Counted from the first letter of the stretch, positions 1 to 15,000 are shown. The stretch is 64,000 nucleotides of DNA from Membranipora membranacea (GCA_914767715.1 OU612066.1:18700283-18764282), one strand, 5' to 3'. Numbers and translations: made by a program. Notes: generated from the sequence alone by a model not told the origin.

Positions 1-49
1 TTCAGTTTCATAGTTCTTACAGTACATATTTCATTTTTGTCTATTATTT

Positions 50-3000
50 TCAATGTGTAGTAGTAAATTTCTGGCTATTCACTTCAGCAGGAATATGGGC
101 ATGGAACATCTCACTTACCTGGACCACAAAAATATAATATAATATCTATAGACTTACCACAACAACATGATTTGGATTGTAGATTTCTTCCTCACCATCA
201 CTCTTAATACTAAGAGAAGTAAGACTGATGTGTCTCTCTAATGCCGAGTCTCGCATCTCCTCAAACCACGGCCTGTACCGAGTAAAGTATGAGCACCGCC
301 TCTCTAGCTTCAGGCTCGACAAGCCTCTTACCAGATTCTAAAAGGTAAGAATATGGATACCTGGATATCTGGAGTTAGCCTAAGTACTCAGACGATTGCA
401 AATGGGAGCTAAGGGCATAACATTTTAAACACTCATATGGGTGATTATTATTATTATACACTATTTTATTTGGCAGAAAATATCAGCCTGGACGGATGTT
501 TTTCATAACGTGCCAAAGAAATTGAGGCAAAAGTTTGGGGGAAAAAGAGGAGTTTGGTGTTTGGGGAATTGATTGGTATACCATATTTTGTAATGACTTC
601 ACAAGAAGACAGAGACTAACAGGTTGTAAAATCTATGGAAGAGCGAATACCTTGATAACAATACCAAGTGTTTGATAATGTAATGCCTCTAACTCCTCCT
701 AATAGCCGTCTGAGCTCTTAGACTAATCTGGGGTTACACTATTATCTGATTTGAGATCTCTCAGAAAAGACCCATGACCATGCATTTCAATCAAATGCTG
801 AAGAGTGAAGAGTGTTGAGGCTTGTTACTCACCAGGGGTGCTCTGCTGGTTTTGGCCACTGCCGTGTTGTGAGCTGAAGCTACAGCCAATAGATTGACTG
901 CTTCATCATTGTCAGCTGTGAGCGCCTTGTCATAAGCCTGCAAAAGTACATTATTATATATACTTCAATACTACAATGCAACTGTATTGTTGAATTTCCA
1001 GAAGGATCAGGTTTTTTTGTCACTTTTATTGGCAGTCTATAATATTTCAATAGTGAAATGTTTTCTAAATAGTGCTGATAAAAAGAGTAAAAGGAAAGAA
1101 AGCTCCAGTTCAAGCTCAAGTTATCATTGCCTGATCTCTTCAGGAATAGACAGTTTTCTTGGCTCTTCTTTATGCCTCCATTCGGAGTTGTCCTCTCTCC
1201 AGTTTGGTACTTTTAACCCACGCCGCATAGGAAAAACCTGCTGAAAGAGGGTTATATTGAAAACCGCTAATGTTAGGATAAAATGATTTTTGATTTGAGT
1301 CTGCACCATTGAAAACCCTGTGAGACAGGGTTTCCAAATCATTGGAGGCTTGAATGTTGATAAATCTTAATTTTAGTGACGAAACTCATGAAAGATTCTG
1401 CCAAATTGTCCGCAAAACAGGCGGAAAAGGCTATAATTGACTATCCAAATACTAAAATAATTTCCCAAACTATGTCCATATGAGTTTTCAATGTTGCAGA
1501 TTCTGAATTTAAAATAATTTTTATCCTATTATAAGCGGTTTTCAAGATAACCCTCTTTTCAGCACGTTTTTCCTATACGGCGTGGGTTAAAAGTACCAAA
1601 CTGGAGAGAGGACAACTCCAAATTGAGGCCTAAATCAAAGCTCAGAAAACTGTCTATACCAACGCATTTATAAAATATGAGATTTTGACTACACACAATC
1701 ACTCCCCGTGTGGCACCTACACCTATGAAATCGTAAAGTCAGGACTGAAATGTGCTAATTACTGTTTGGACTTCATTGGAATTTAGCATGAGATTAAATT
1801 AGTTTATCATTATCTGCCCAGTCTGACCTTGAATATAGCATTTCTCCATCTCATACGAGCTTTCTCAGATCTTTTCTTGGCCCTCAACTCTTCCATTTCC
1901 TTATCAGTAACACTGTCAACATCTTCACGATTCAACAACAGCTGATTAACAAAACAACTGATTTATTCGGGCGGGTGGAAAGGCAGAAAAACAATCATTC
2001 TATATGCAATGAGTTCATATTCAGTAGTAGTGTATATAGGACCCTTGGTACATGTAGCCCATATGAAATTACATTGGTCACAAGTCTAGCGCTAGAGTGA
2101 TAGAGGAAAGATTGTAGATGATTTTTAATGATAGATATCTAGCGCTAGATGACTTAACATATCATCTAGCGCTAGACGATATGTTAAATCATCTAGCGCT
2201 AGATGATATGTTAAGTCATCTAGCGTTAGATATCTATCATTATAACGCATCTATGATCTATCCTCTATCACTCTAGCGCTAGATTTGTGACCAATGTAAT
2301 TTCATGTGGGCTACATGTACCAAGGGCCCTATATACACTACTTTCAGTCAATAATATTTCATTATGAACACTTGTTTCACAATTGAAAAACAGCATGACC
2401 AAACAAAAAAACCGCTTCTATCTCTCGTGTCAGGTGGATGACATCACTCTGCTGGAGAAGAAAAGAGACTACAAAACATTTTGAGGCAAAATTTAAACTT
2501 AAATACTTGTTCATTCATTTCAATTTGAAAAAAAAACAGTTCAAAAGCATGACAGACTGTTTAACAAGCATAGTTAACATACATAGAGGTAGTTGAGCTT
2601 TAGAAAGCAGATAAGTTTGCTTGTAAAAGATAATATATGTATATGTTTATGTATAAACTCAAGTACATCGAGGACTGACTCACCCCAACAACCACAGATA
2701 GAAACATAGACAAGGGTACCAGTGAGAAGCCTAGAGGACCTAGCTTTGCTTGCTCCCATTTATCCACCAAGGAATCTGTAACCAAATCAATCAGTAAATC
2801 AGTAGATCAAACAAATTATATTTTCCATCATTTTCCAAGTCAACTCTTTCCCAACTGAGAATGGTTATCAGAGGGTATATGTGGATAGCCACGGAAATAC
2901 ACAGAACTTATCCTCCTATGAACCCCAAAATCCCTAGATTATGAAATATGTTGATTTCCATCTCAATACATTCAAACAGTTGTAATGACTAGGCATTTAT

Positions 3001-6000
3001 TTTGCATCATTTCCTGTGTTGTTAAAAATGGCAATAACGTTTTCTGAGTAACTATCATGGTCTTTTATAGCTGTCATAGCTTTTCAATAAATAGGAGCCA
3101 TCATCATCTTTGAAGCGGAGAGAGTAGGTTATCCTCTCTTGGGTACAGGAACTGGGACCCATAGTACTCATGCCGCACCCTATACCCATGTTCTTTTTAC
3201 TATATACAGTGGAATTCCGGTATTTTTAGTCCCGTTCCGGCATTGGGAAATGAACCTGGACCTAAATATCACAGGACCGCACCCTTAACCATTAGACCAC
3301 TCCTGAATAGTAGCCATAGAGTGGAGTTAAACGTATGTATACCTGGTGAAGTGAGCTCATCTGTTTTAGCGCATGGTGAGTCTATGTAATGATCATTGGT
3401 GTACGCTCGCAGCTTAACACAGAATTTTCCTGTGTATTTGAGTTTACCATTACAGTAATTATTCATTTCATCCGGATAACAAGTTTGGGCTCCTATGGTA
3501 TAACTTGCTGTGCGATCTAAAAATAGTACAGCTAAGCTATATGCAAATCTGTATGTGATGGTTTTAGCAAAAGTGTCTTAACTCCACAAAGCAGGCATGA
3601 CATAGTCATAGATATTCAGAAACAGTTAGCTTTGTGTCCCTGTTGCAAAAAGTAAAGATTTCTTAATTTTGAAAAATAATAATTATAAATATACCTACCA
3701 GATTGCCGTGCCCCAGGTGTTACCCATAGTCTGAGATTATCATTGTCTATTGACACATCTTCCATACCAGTCTCACGAACTCCCCAGTCGTCCTCCCCCA
3801 TAAATATTGGATCTCTCGCTACAACAAGTGCTACCGTAAGTATATTCAACAATTTTTTTGGAATCCCTGGACATTACATCGCATTCAGGGTACATAGTTG
3901 AGTGGCATATACTAATAGAACAGTAAACTATCGATGTTTATATAGTTATATAGTTTAATAAGCACAGTATGTGACTCAGGTTTCCTCATTTTTAATGATA
4001 CTTTAAATAGTAAATATTTTCCCTTTAAAACAATCTCTAATAAGATTGTCATGCGGCTATTTCGAACGGTTGAAATAAAGTTAATATCATCATCATGTTG
4101 ATACCTGAGTAATGGTCAGTACCTGAGTAATGGCCAGTACCCGAGTAATGGTCAGTACCCGAGTAATGGTCAGTACCCGAGTAATGGTCAGTACCCGAGT
4201 AATGGTCAGTACCTGAATAATGGTCAGTACCCGAGTAATGGTCAGTACCCGAGTAATGGTCAGTACCTGAGTAATGGCCAGTACCTGAGTAATGGTCAGT
4301 ACCTGAATAATGGTCAGTACCCGAGTAATGGTCAGTACCCGAGTAATGGTCAGTACCCGAGTAATGGTCAGTACCCGAGTAATGGTCAGTACCCGAGTAA
4401 TGGTCAGTACCCGAGTAATGGCCAGTACCCGAGTAATGGCCAGTACCCGAGTAATGGTCAGTACCCGAGTAATGGTCAGTACCTGAATAATGGTCAGTAC
4501 CCGAGTAATGGCCAGTACCTGAGTAATGGTCAGTACCTGAGTAATGGTCAGTACCCGAGTAATGGTCAGTACCCGAGTAATGGCCAGTACCCGAGTAATG
4601 GTCAGTACCCGAGTAATGGTCAGTACCCGAGTAATGGTCAGTACCCGAGTAATGGCCAGTACCTGAGTAATGGCCAGTACCTGAGTAATGGCCAGTACCT
4701 GAGTAATGGCCAGTACCTGAGTAATGGCCAGTACCTGAGTAATGGTCAGTACCTGAGTAATGGTCAGTACCTGAGTAATGGCTGTAGTAGCTGGCATTTT
4801 GCTCTGCTTCTCGTTTGAGTCTGTACTGCTCCTTCTGGAACGAACTCAACCCTGATATTATGTCCGGACAGCCCACTCCAGTGAATAACTGACATTTCTC
4901 ATGTATTATATATGGAGGCCAGTATGGGAACTGCCTCGCCTACAGATATTGGATATTGGATGTTTTTTCCTCATGCTACCTCTGAAGTTTTTTTGCCAGA
5001 GAATAACGAACATTAAATTAAAAATTTAAAAATTATAGCATAGGAGTTTAGGGAATACGACAGATAACGCTTATTATGAATCCTCCTTAGAATTTTCAGA
5101 GCACATCTAAAATAGCTCATATACAATGGAGGGGCCATAATGTAAAACAAGGAAGTTGTTGCATAAACATTATGGTTACTTATTTAACAGTATCCCATTG
5201 GCTGGGATAGGATGGATTATCGCAATCTTGACAGTTTACCAGTTGGATCTTACTTCAATTAGAGTGTAACATTTGGACATTTATATCAGTTCTGAAAGAC
5301 CAACTGATGCCTGGTACTAACCTAGAGGAGTAAAGAATTCGCACGAGGAAAAGTTTGCCATTGCACACTTAGTAAAATTTATGGCTGGCAAACTTTTACT
5401 AACCCTCTTAATTTTATACAAGCTCTCGCATTCACTAGCCAAATTTTGGTGCTTGCTAACATTAACTCACCCCAACTAGATTAACTAAACGCCATCAACT
5501 CCCCCTGAACAAAAGCTAAACTAATGATGTGTGTTTACAGTTTGACCTTATACCTACTTTGGCCCAGGTATGAAGGTCTTTTTCTAGAGTACCCTCAATA
5601 TATTGCTCAGGGAGGAATTCGTTCCTCTCCAGAACTATGAGTGTGAATGAGTGAACACTTCCATTAATTGGTGAAAATATGTCTTTGATATCCACCACAA
5701 TCTTAGTCTCGTCCAATAAGAAGTCTCTAGATACATATGACCTGTGGAAAAAAGACGGGTATTAATATCTCTAGACATAAAACCTCTTTTGGGAACTGAT
5801 TGTGACAGAATCAGGACTTTTGTATTATTCCACAGTTGTCAGTTTAATTTAGAATACTGCTCTAATCTTATAAGCGGCCTGCGGCCCAGTTTCAATCACC
5901 TGCTACAATCACTTTGAGACAATGTTCTAAACAAGTACAGAGAAGCCATGGGAAAACAAATTATGAGAGTAAGTAGGTTGTGTTTGACGAGATTATTTGT

Positions 6001-9000
6001 TACAAATAACACAAAGAAGCAAAAAAAAACAATTGATCCAAAACCTCATTAACTAAAAAATTCATCATCGTACCCCCATATAAATAAATGCACACAGATG
6101 TTGTACGTGCAGATTGAATTTCTCAACCAATAAAATCACAGTATAATATTTTCTTTACTTATTCATTAAAGGCGTCATGTCCTCAAGGGTAAAGCCTTGT
6201 GCGAATGCAGGAATACCAGTGGGAGAGTAAAACTCAACATCAGCTTCTCCATAAAATGATTCCTTCCAACCGTTGACAGTACCAGCTATCCACATTGAGT
6301 ACAGAAATCCTGGGGGTACTCTGGTATCCATTCTATAAATCTCTAAAATAAATATTACCACACAATTTAATATGGCATGTTTAAAAGTTGGGAGGGGGGA
6401 TTGAATGGTATCCAAAGGTCCCCTGATAACATCATAACCAGTACTCACATACACATGTTCTTGATCCAATTTTCCTGCATCCTGAGTTTACTTTTTCTGG
6501 TTGCTCAACAGTAGAATGGCAGCGAATTGGAATGCAGACAAATTTATTCAAGCTTTTGATTTTGTCAATGCTAATCTTTTGATGGTTGTGTTTCCTGGGC
6601 GGACTTCTTAATATGTTTGAACATTTGGTGACATACAACCTGAACTATACAAGAAGAACTGCAAGCATACACATCTTCATATTAGTCTGTCAAGAATGTA
6701 AACTCAAGGTGAGTTGGAAGAATGTCAGGAATGAAACCACATATGAGTTGGAAGCTGACTTACTGTGTGATCGTGGAGCCTCATGTTGGAGGGTGAAGTT
6801 TGCTCTAACAGTGCCTGAGCGATCCTTGCCTATAAACAGTATGATATATTGAGTTAAATCTCCTTGGGTCCGGTTTGTCGGTTCTGGTTCCTCCTCCTCC
6901 TCCTCCTGCTCCTCTGGCTCATTATCCTCCACCGCCTCCACCTCTCCATCTGCTGTAGGTTCAGCTTCTGGTTCACCTTCCTGCTCCGCCTCCTGTTCCT
7001 CCTCCTCCTCTCCAACTGTTTCCTCTTCCAGAACATCATCAGACAGGAAGAGATCTGTATTCAGCCATGTTATGGTGATCTTACCGGGGTTTTCTGGGTG
7101 CACATCTACTATTGGTCCGTACTGTAACTTATAGGCTAGAGAAAAGTCACAAAAACACAGAATAAATTATACCTAGTAATGGTGCAGCATGTATATCGAA
7201 CGATAACTAAGTGGAATTGGGTGGATCAGACCTTTCCAATTATAGATTTAGCTTTCTATCTTCTATTGATCCTATGAATATGGATATTGGGCGTGTATAT
7301 GTTATAGACATACAAGATAACAATATAGTTGCTACTATGCATTACATGTAAATGTTTTTTGATGCATTAATTTTTTTAATGCAAATAAGTGTTTTTATCT
7401 GTGAGGGTAGGTGTTTGAGTATGTATTATTTGAACAACTGGCAACATACTTACTTACTATAGCAATGGTATTCATCATATCCTGTCCAGGTACCATCTTC
7501 CAGACAGGTCTGCACGACCCGATCAAGTCCCTCCTCCATGTGTGAGCCGATTAATACATGATCAGGGTAACATTGTACAGTCACATTCTCACCAATCTCA
7601 CCCAACTCCCACGACTCACGGGCGGACAGCACATCCGCATTAATTATATTTGTTATTTTCGGGCACCTGATAACTACAATATTACAATATTGTTGGCAGC
7701 TGTGTTACATATCGGCTGACATAATTAGACAGGTGGCTTGCAAGATGCTTGAGATATGAGGTCTTCAGTTTCAAGTTGGGGAGATAATTCCGTCTTAAGA
7801 AATTCAGAAATCTCTATACGACTCAAAGATATTAGGATAGAATTCCTAGTAGGGGTCTGTCTTTCACAAAACAATAAAACTGTCGAGTGCATGTGAGAAG
7901 GACATACGTGTACACCATTCTCTGCTCTCAGCTGATTTAGACCAATCCCCTTCAGAATTACATCTACTCTCTGCTGCTGGCACATATCTCTCTCCAATCT
8001 TAAAAGACAAATTTTCCATTTTTCAGGACTACCAAAGTATTTACCTGTAAATCTATGATCGTTATAAAACCTGCATTTTGCAACCATCATTATATAATCC
8101 TAAACAGTTTTTCAAGACAATTAATAGATTTTATGTATCAAAGGTAGTTTGCAACCGTTGTTTCTGATTGTTGTTGTTAGACTCTATCGATATCATTGTA
8201 CTAGTAGCTTTTAGCCCGAGTTTTAGTACCAGTGAATTTCTTAGTTATGAGCAGCAAAACCATGTAAAATCTTGCTATATGCATTGTATGTATATATCTG
8301 ACCGTAAAACCAAAACCAAACCGAAACCAAATATGACAGTTAGGATTTTAAAAGCCAAAGCTTAGTTTCTCTCCAAAAATAGTTCATTTATGTTTGCCGT
8401 GATAAATAAACTACTCATTGACACAAGAAAGCAGTACACAATCACAGTCATCACAATCATAGCATAGCATACCGTAAACATAGAAATACCATAAGAAAAT
8501 CAATGATAATGATGCATAATATATTTAAATATTTAATATATATATATATATATATATATGCATAATCTATTATAATATATATATATGCATAATATATTAT
8601 AATATATATATATATGCATAATATATTATAATATATATATTTATATTTAGTCTATGGTGCATACATACACATAACTGTCTCGCCAAATCGGCTGTTACGC
8701 GGCGTAAGAAGAGTTAATTTTACCTTAACACCATAACCAGGGTCACACACAATAGTTATAACATCAGCAGTGTAATATGTGTTACTATCCTTCAGTCCAT
8801 TGATAACTCCATTCTTTACCAGTTCAGGGCTCAGGCATCTTGCACCTACAATGCAGAAATGATGTGTGCAGATTCTAGTGGGCTAGAACATATAAATAGT
8901 ATTTATATGTTTATGGTATTATCTGTAAGAACCACCTGCTATATAAGTACATATAGTCAAGCAAAGCTAAAACTAAATAAATTCAGAACAGCATGCTTTC

Positions 9001-12000
9001 GCTCCTCTGTCCCAACGGAGGAAAATTACTCCTGGGTCTTCCATATGAGTCATAATAAACCAAATCGGACAAAATCTTTTGCAGGTGTTAATATATTTCA
9101 ACAGAAAATTTATAATTAGGTTTAGCAAATGAGCAATAAAGACTACCAAACGCTGCACTGCAGGTACGGATACAAGTATTATACGTAAATGATATTCAAT
9201 ATAACATTGTTATCCCCTCTTTGTAAACTAGAAGACAATTCCAGACCTGGGGATATGCTGTTAGAAGGTCATGAATTTTGCTGTCTGTTCTGCTGATGGT
9301 GAGGTCTCTAATGTTTAAGTTCCAGAATAAAAAGGGTGGACATATACAGCTGGAACTGAGTTAAGAATTAATGTCAACTTAGATGTTGAGCAAATTTCAT
9401 ACTACAGAGATATGCAGCAAACAAAGTAATGAACTGCAGTCCTGTGTAAAATGCTTTGCTTTGTCTTTCCATCCACAATCAATATATATAAACACACAAC
9501 CTCATATAGCCAACATACTTGCGCAGTTTAGCATATGATGCTTAGAGGTCCAGATACGATCCTCTGAACATATAAATGTTACTCTAGTTAGTCGTCTGGC
9601 CCTGTCCTCAAACCCCGGTAAGCACTGATAGGTGATACTGGACCCAACAGCCTGTGCTCCCCAGCCTGATATGATCACGCTGTGCTTCGATGGGTCTGGA
9701 GGAGCTTTGCATTTTATTACTGCAATGAGAGAACTCAAACATAATTTGATATCCGACTGGATTAGTTGAGAAGGTCAACAATCACATTATCATTAATGTT
9801 AGAAATGAGTGGGAACTCGTGGGAACTAAGTACCCACAAAGAAATATATATATATATATCATATCATCAATCATACTATTACAGATGTTATGTTCAACAT
9901 AAGAGTTCACATTGCAGGTACTGATATTGACAGGTAATTAGATTTTGTGTGTATCACTTACGCTCACACTGTGTTTTGCCCTGGAATCCATCAGCAGTTA
10001 CGTTGATAATAGAAGTAGGCTGTTCAAAGTCAAACTCATAGCCCTCCTGACACTCCAATGTGAGGGAGTCCCCAGCATAGAAAGCTCCGTCCACCCGCCG
10101 ACGCCCGGCCATTACAGTCAGATATGCTCTGTATTCTTCGGCTGTGATATTCCACAGCAGATGCTGGTAAGGGAACTCCTCATTGATATGAAATGGTTGT
10201 CCTGAAAAAATAACCTGACTTCTCAGAGTAGCAGGGCCAATATAAAATAGCTGTGGAGCTTCCCTTTTTCAATTGAGGATGGGTTAAGATTTCAGGGTAC
10301 GTACCCGAGTACATTTGAATCAATTAAGTCGTCACAGTGCAAAGACAACCAACCTGAATTGATCAGGTTGCACATGCGCAAAGTGGCTTCCAATATAATA
10401 ACAGGTATCTATAAAAAGAAGTTTAAATTTTATAATTTTGAAATGAAATTTGATGAAAAACTCTCTAATATATGAAAATCCACATACCAGTGCACTCAGG
10501 TGCTAAACCATCCCATGATGCATTAGTTAGGCATGTGAGAGTTTTATTCCTGTCGTTGGCCGTATCAGTTACAATCAGATTTGGCAAACAGTCGTAGACT
10601 ATCCACGCCCCAACTCTGTAGTCCCCATTCTGGTCGTACCCGTCAGCAAATGATGAGGATGAGGTTGGACTTGGCGGATTATCGCAAGGGTCCACTGTTT
10701 TAAAGTAAACAACCGTGAACTATGAAGTGATATACACTTATTTCGTTATAGTAGGATGCACACACATAGCTCTATAACTTGATTCATAGCTGTTCTATTG
10801 ATTGAAACTTTAGAGACTACCATGTTGCTGACTTTTTAGCAACATTAGATGACATAAACTAAACATACTTCAGCAATAAAATGAATGTCAGCAGAAATGA
10901 GAAAGAGAGTGTTTCATGTTTCATATTATGTATAGTGATTCTTGAGCCCTGGGATGGTATGAAGCAATTTAAAATCACCTTAGTTGAAAATATCTCTCAC
11001 TTGAGAGGCACATTTGGTTTCTAGGGTCCCAACATCTGAGAGAAAAATACAAGCACACACTTCTTGCAAGACAACACAGGATGTTTTGAAATCAATCAAA
11101 AGTAGGTCTACCAGAACATACGTTCACATTTTGGGTTGTTGTTATCAGTGAGCCAATCTGAGCCCTCCAAGCAGCTGTATGTAACTGTTGTCTCTTCAGA
11201 GCCAGATATCTTCCTGCCCTCAAAACATTCAGCATGTACAGATGTGCCTGTGAACGAAACTACAGCACCCTCCATTGTCTGCGTTTGATTGCAGCATATT
11301 TCTGAAACAAAATTGATTTTATAACCCCTCAAATCCGGGCCTATAACACTCTCGCGATTGGCAAAAATAGTAACGACCCTATTATTGCTTTGGTACTGCA
11401 AAGGACTTGAATGGAACTGAACACCACTTCCAACTATAAACTTATAAATGTCAATAATTATCTGTATGTTTCTGGTTCTAACCAATCCCTTAATTCTGGC
11501 TTAACGAGGACAGAGAAGGTGATAAGGAAAAAGGGGTACACTGTGAATTGTAACCTGATTCTGTAGGAACTACACCATCACAGCCTCTGCAGAAATCAGA
11601 CCCGGCAGAACATCTCATGGTCCTCGTTCTCCTGAGATTTCCACACACTGACCATTCATTCCAGTCACTCCAAGAGCCTACAATATTGCACGATCACTGT
11701 TAACACAGTGCAGTATTAAATAAGTTTCACAAAATCTTTCTCTTATAGTTTATTATCAGTTTCATTTTTTTTATGGATAAATTATTGACCTTTAATTACA
11801 TAACACTGTGTAAACAGTATCAGTGGTCATAAATGGATTCAATCTACACAGATTGCAGTAATGCCATCATCAGCACTGCAAACACACAGCACACAAGTAC
11901 TTCCATATATTTGATCCGATTTTTTTCTCTTTGAATTTTTTTGGCATTGTACTGACAACATTTCAATGAGAAATGATATAGTTGCCAATAAAACAACATC

Positions 12001-15000
12001 AACAAAACTATCTAGGGTAATAATACCCACATTAGCAAGCTCAGCAGCTAGACTAGTCTGAGCCCCCCCCCAGACTCTTGCCCCCTTGTCCCATGGCCCC
12101 CTCGGCCCCCTCGGCCTGGATATACCTTAACATTTTACAATAATTTAGCAGATAATAAACTTACGATTTACCATCAAAGAATTTACTTTTTTGTTAAAAT
12201 AACCATAAAGGACCGTATTACAGCAATTATAATGTCAGATATTTACCAGCCACGTCCTCCAGATCCACTGGCACGGAACACAACTCTCGATACTGACTAG
12301 CACAATCCTCCAAACCAAATTTAGCAGCATTTGTGATGTCCAGAGTGAAACAATATTTTGTGTTGCTCTGGTCCTGGTACTCAGTCTTTGTGAGAGGGGA
12401 GGCTGCCCAATCCCACTGGGTATCATCCGGCCATATCGCATCTGAAGAGAGCAAAAACACTCACAATTCTAAACCAAGATTTTTTTAAACAATTTTGTGG
12501 TTATGAAGGGGTTTTGCATATCTCAACTCACAAACCATTTCCCCCAGACATTAAAACTCGGGAAGAAAGTGACAAAAACTTTTGTTAATGTGTTTCTACC
12601 CAAACTGCAAGTCAAATTAGATTGAACAGTATGCGGTTACTAAAGATCCTCATCACCTGATACATATAGTCAAAATTTTAGGTCATAGTAAGTTAAGCGG
12701 CGCTTTATTCGTAACTGTGGTTGTCGCTTCATGCAAATCTTTTGAGTGATTAAGTGAGCAAATTAATCAGCCTCAAATTGTCTTAGGGCTGTATCTCAGT
12801 GTTATGTGGACGTGATATCTGTGACATGTTCTAAAATGATCAACAACAACTCACCAACATTCCCGCCATCGAACTGAAGATAGTGACCCAACCAGTAGTG
12901 TCTGCCAAATTGCCTTAGAAATTTATATACTTCACTGTTTGTTCCACCTTGCTGTAAAATACCAAAAATTCTTAGACTAATAAACAAGTTATCATATTCT
13001 TCTCATATTCAAATCAAGTTGATGACATGTGGTTCTATTTGACTTGACTCAAGTGTTACTTCCAGCCCATTGTTTACTTTATCTCAGCTCTGCTAAGAAG
13101 CAAGGAAATTCAGCCTACCTGATACGGCATGGACGGTTTGAAAAAAGTGTAGCCTGATTCTGGACAGTGATCTTTCCCCCTGGCTGCTCTGTCGTATGAG
13201 ATGATGAGACATTGAGCTGCTTCTCGCATCACAAACGTTGAGAGGTAATTCTGATATTGCCTGAAATCCAGACCCTTACCATCTGCAGGGAAGCGATAAA
13301 ATTAGCCAATTGATGACAAATTCAGTCACAGGAGTTTTATCCAAGTGAGTATTACTGAATACTATGGAGTATCAACATGATAATATCCTTGGATATGGCA
13401 TATTCTGGAATCAAGTTGATACACAAACCACATTGGAACTATTCAAATCTGCTCGGAAGGTATAACATACTACAGCCATACAACATACATATAGTCCTCC
13501 ACCCCCACAAAATTTTGTGTAATTTTTCATTCCACGGGGCATAAAAAAACTGTCAAATCGGAGAAATGTACTTAATATTAGGGGTGGGCACATATTAGGT
13601 TCTTAGACTAAATTAACTCCATTGATCAGAGATACACATGCTTGTAATATTATTATCTCAAAGCGAGCGTGACTCTCTGGTGACCAGGTTTACCTTCAGT
13701 ACTGCATTGTTTGAGAGTGCTCAAGTCCCACTCCCACTTGTCTAAGGGGTTGTCTCTCAACGCCTCCCCTTCTTTATATAAGTAATCACAACGGGCAAAC
13801 TGAATATCCTGAATATTTGATAAAATAAGGAAAGAAGACGCATAAACATACAAATACTAAGTGATATGATCTATAATTATACCACAAGGAAGCTCAATCA
13901 AAAGTATAGCAGCTAACCAAATTGTCGAGGCCAAACTAACACAACTACTTATTCTTATGTTATATTTGAGATAAGTTTGTCCCAAATTAAAAATACCATT
14001 ATTGAAATATTTGTACATTGCTACAAGTTTTGAATTGTTCTAGCAGCATGCTTGGAGATACAATTTAAGAAATAAAACTACTCAATTGATTGACTTTGAG
14101 AATTCTAATGGCGCGCACAGTTGATAAATCTGATATCTGTATGCAGTACTTACCTTAGTTAGTCCATTGTCAATAAAACATGTAATCTTTAGCCAGGGAA
14201 TGCCATCAGACACAATAACCTTAGGTCCATCATAGTCGCCAACAAGGGCAACGTGAGTTCCCATAGCTTCTGCTAGATCATCATTTAGCGTTTGAGTGAA
14301 AACCCCATTGTCTTCATCAATCATGCAATCATCTGCAACATGAAGAAGCAGGGGTAGGTAAAATGTGGTCAAATTTTTCTGCAGAATACCGACCATCCCA
14401 TCTCCTCATTGAAGGTCGCAAACTTTCCAGAGACAAAACATGTCCAGTCAAATATGGGATGTGATAACATAATGGCTACCGACAAACTGATATCTGCCTA
14501 AATCTATTGCATTTCAAGGTTATACAACTTACCAAATATACAGTGATCATCAGGCATAGTTAAATTCCAGGGCTCGGTTGGGGAATTCTCACAGCCAATT
14601 ACTTTATTAGATGTACGCCAATGCCTCTGTAGAAATTGGTTCGAATACATGATATAATAGTAGGTTTATTATAGTAGAAGTAAGCCTTAGAGGCTTGGCT
14701 GCTGACTGTCAATTGACTATGGGTGTACTATGAGTATAGAATCATAGGTCTTTTAAAAATTATAGATAACTGATGATATGGAATATAGATTATCACAGAC
14801 TATATTCTCAGTATTATTTTCATTCTCCGGATTCCAACTATATCGCATTCATATATACTATACCATAAAACAAGAATTTTAATTGTGCTCAAATTTAAGG
14901 TGCCATGGCAAGGCTACCAAAACGAATTCTTCCATTCATATTCTACCTGATGTTTATTTTTGCAGAAGATCCTGAGGTCAATTCTCAGCTGGTCAAGGTC

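Noticed and set aside
4099-4790. CRISPR-like array
   Set aside because: Units are contiguous 18-bp repeats without spacers, in an intron-rich animal gene; it is a minisatellite.
6864-7127. Plus-strand Leu-rich open frame opposite the acidic receptor exon
   Set aside because: Shadow of the Glu-rich coding repeat on the other strand.
7725-8090. Single 121-residue minus-strand frame
   Set aside because: The true exon 7998-7916 lies in a different frame and joins both sushi neighbours in phase.
9945-10205. Plus-strand open frame over a sushi exon
   Set aside because: Antisense shadow of exon 10201-9962, which has phase-matched neighbours.
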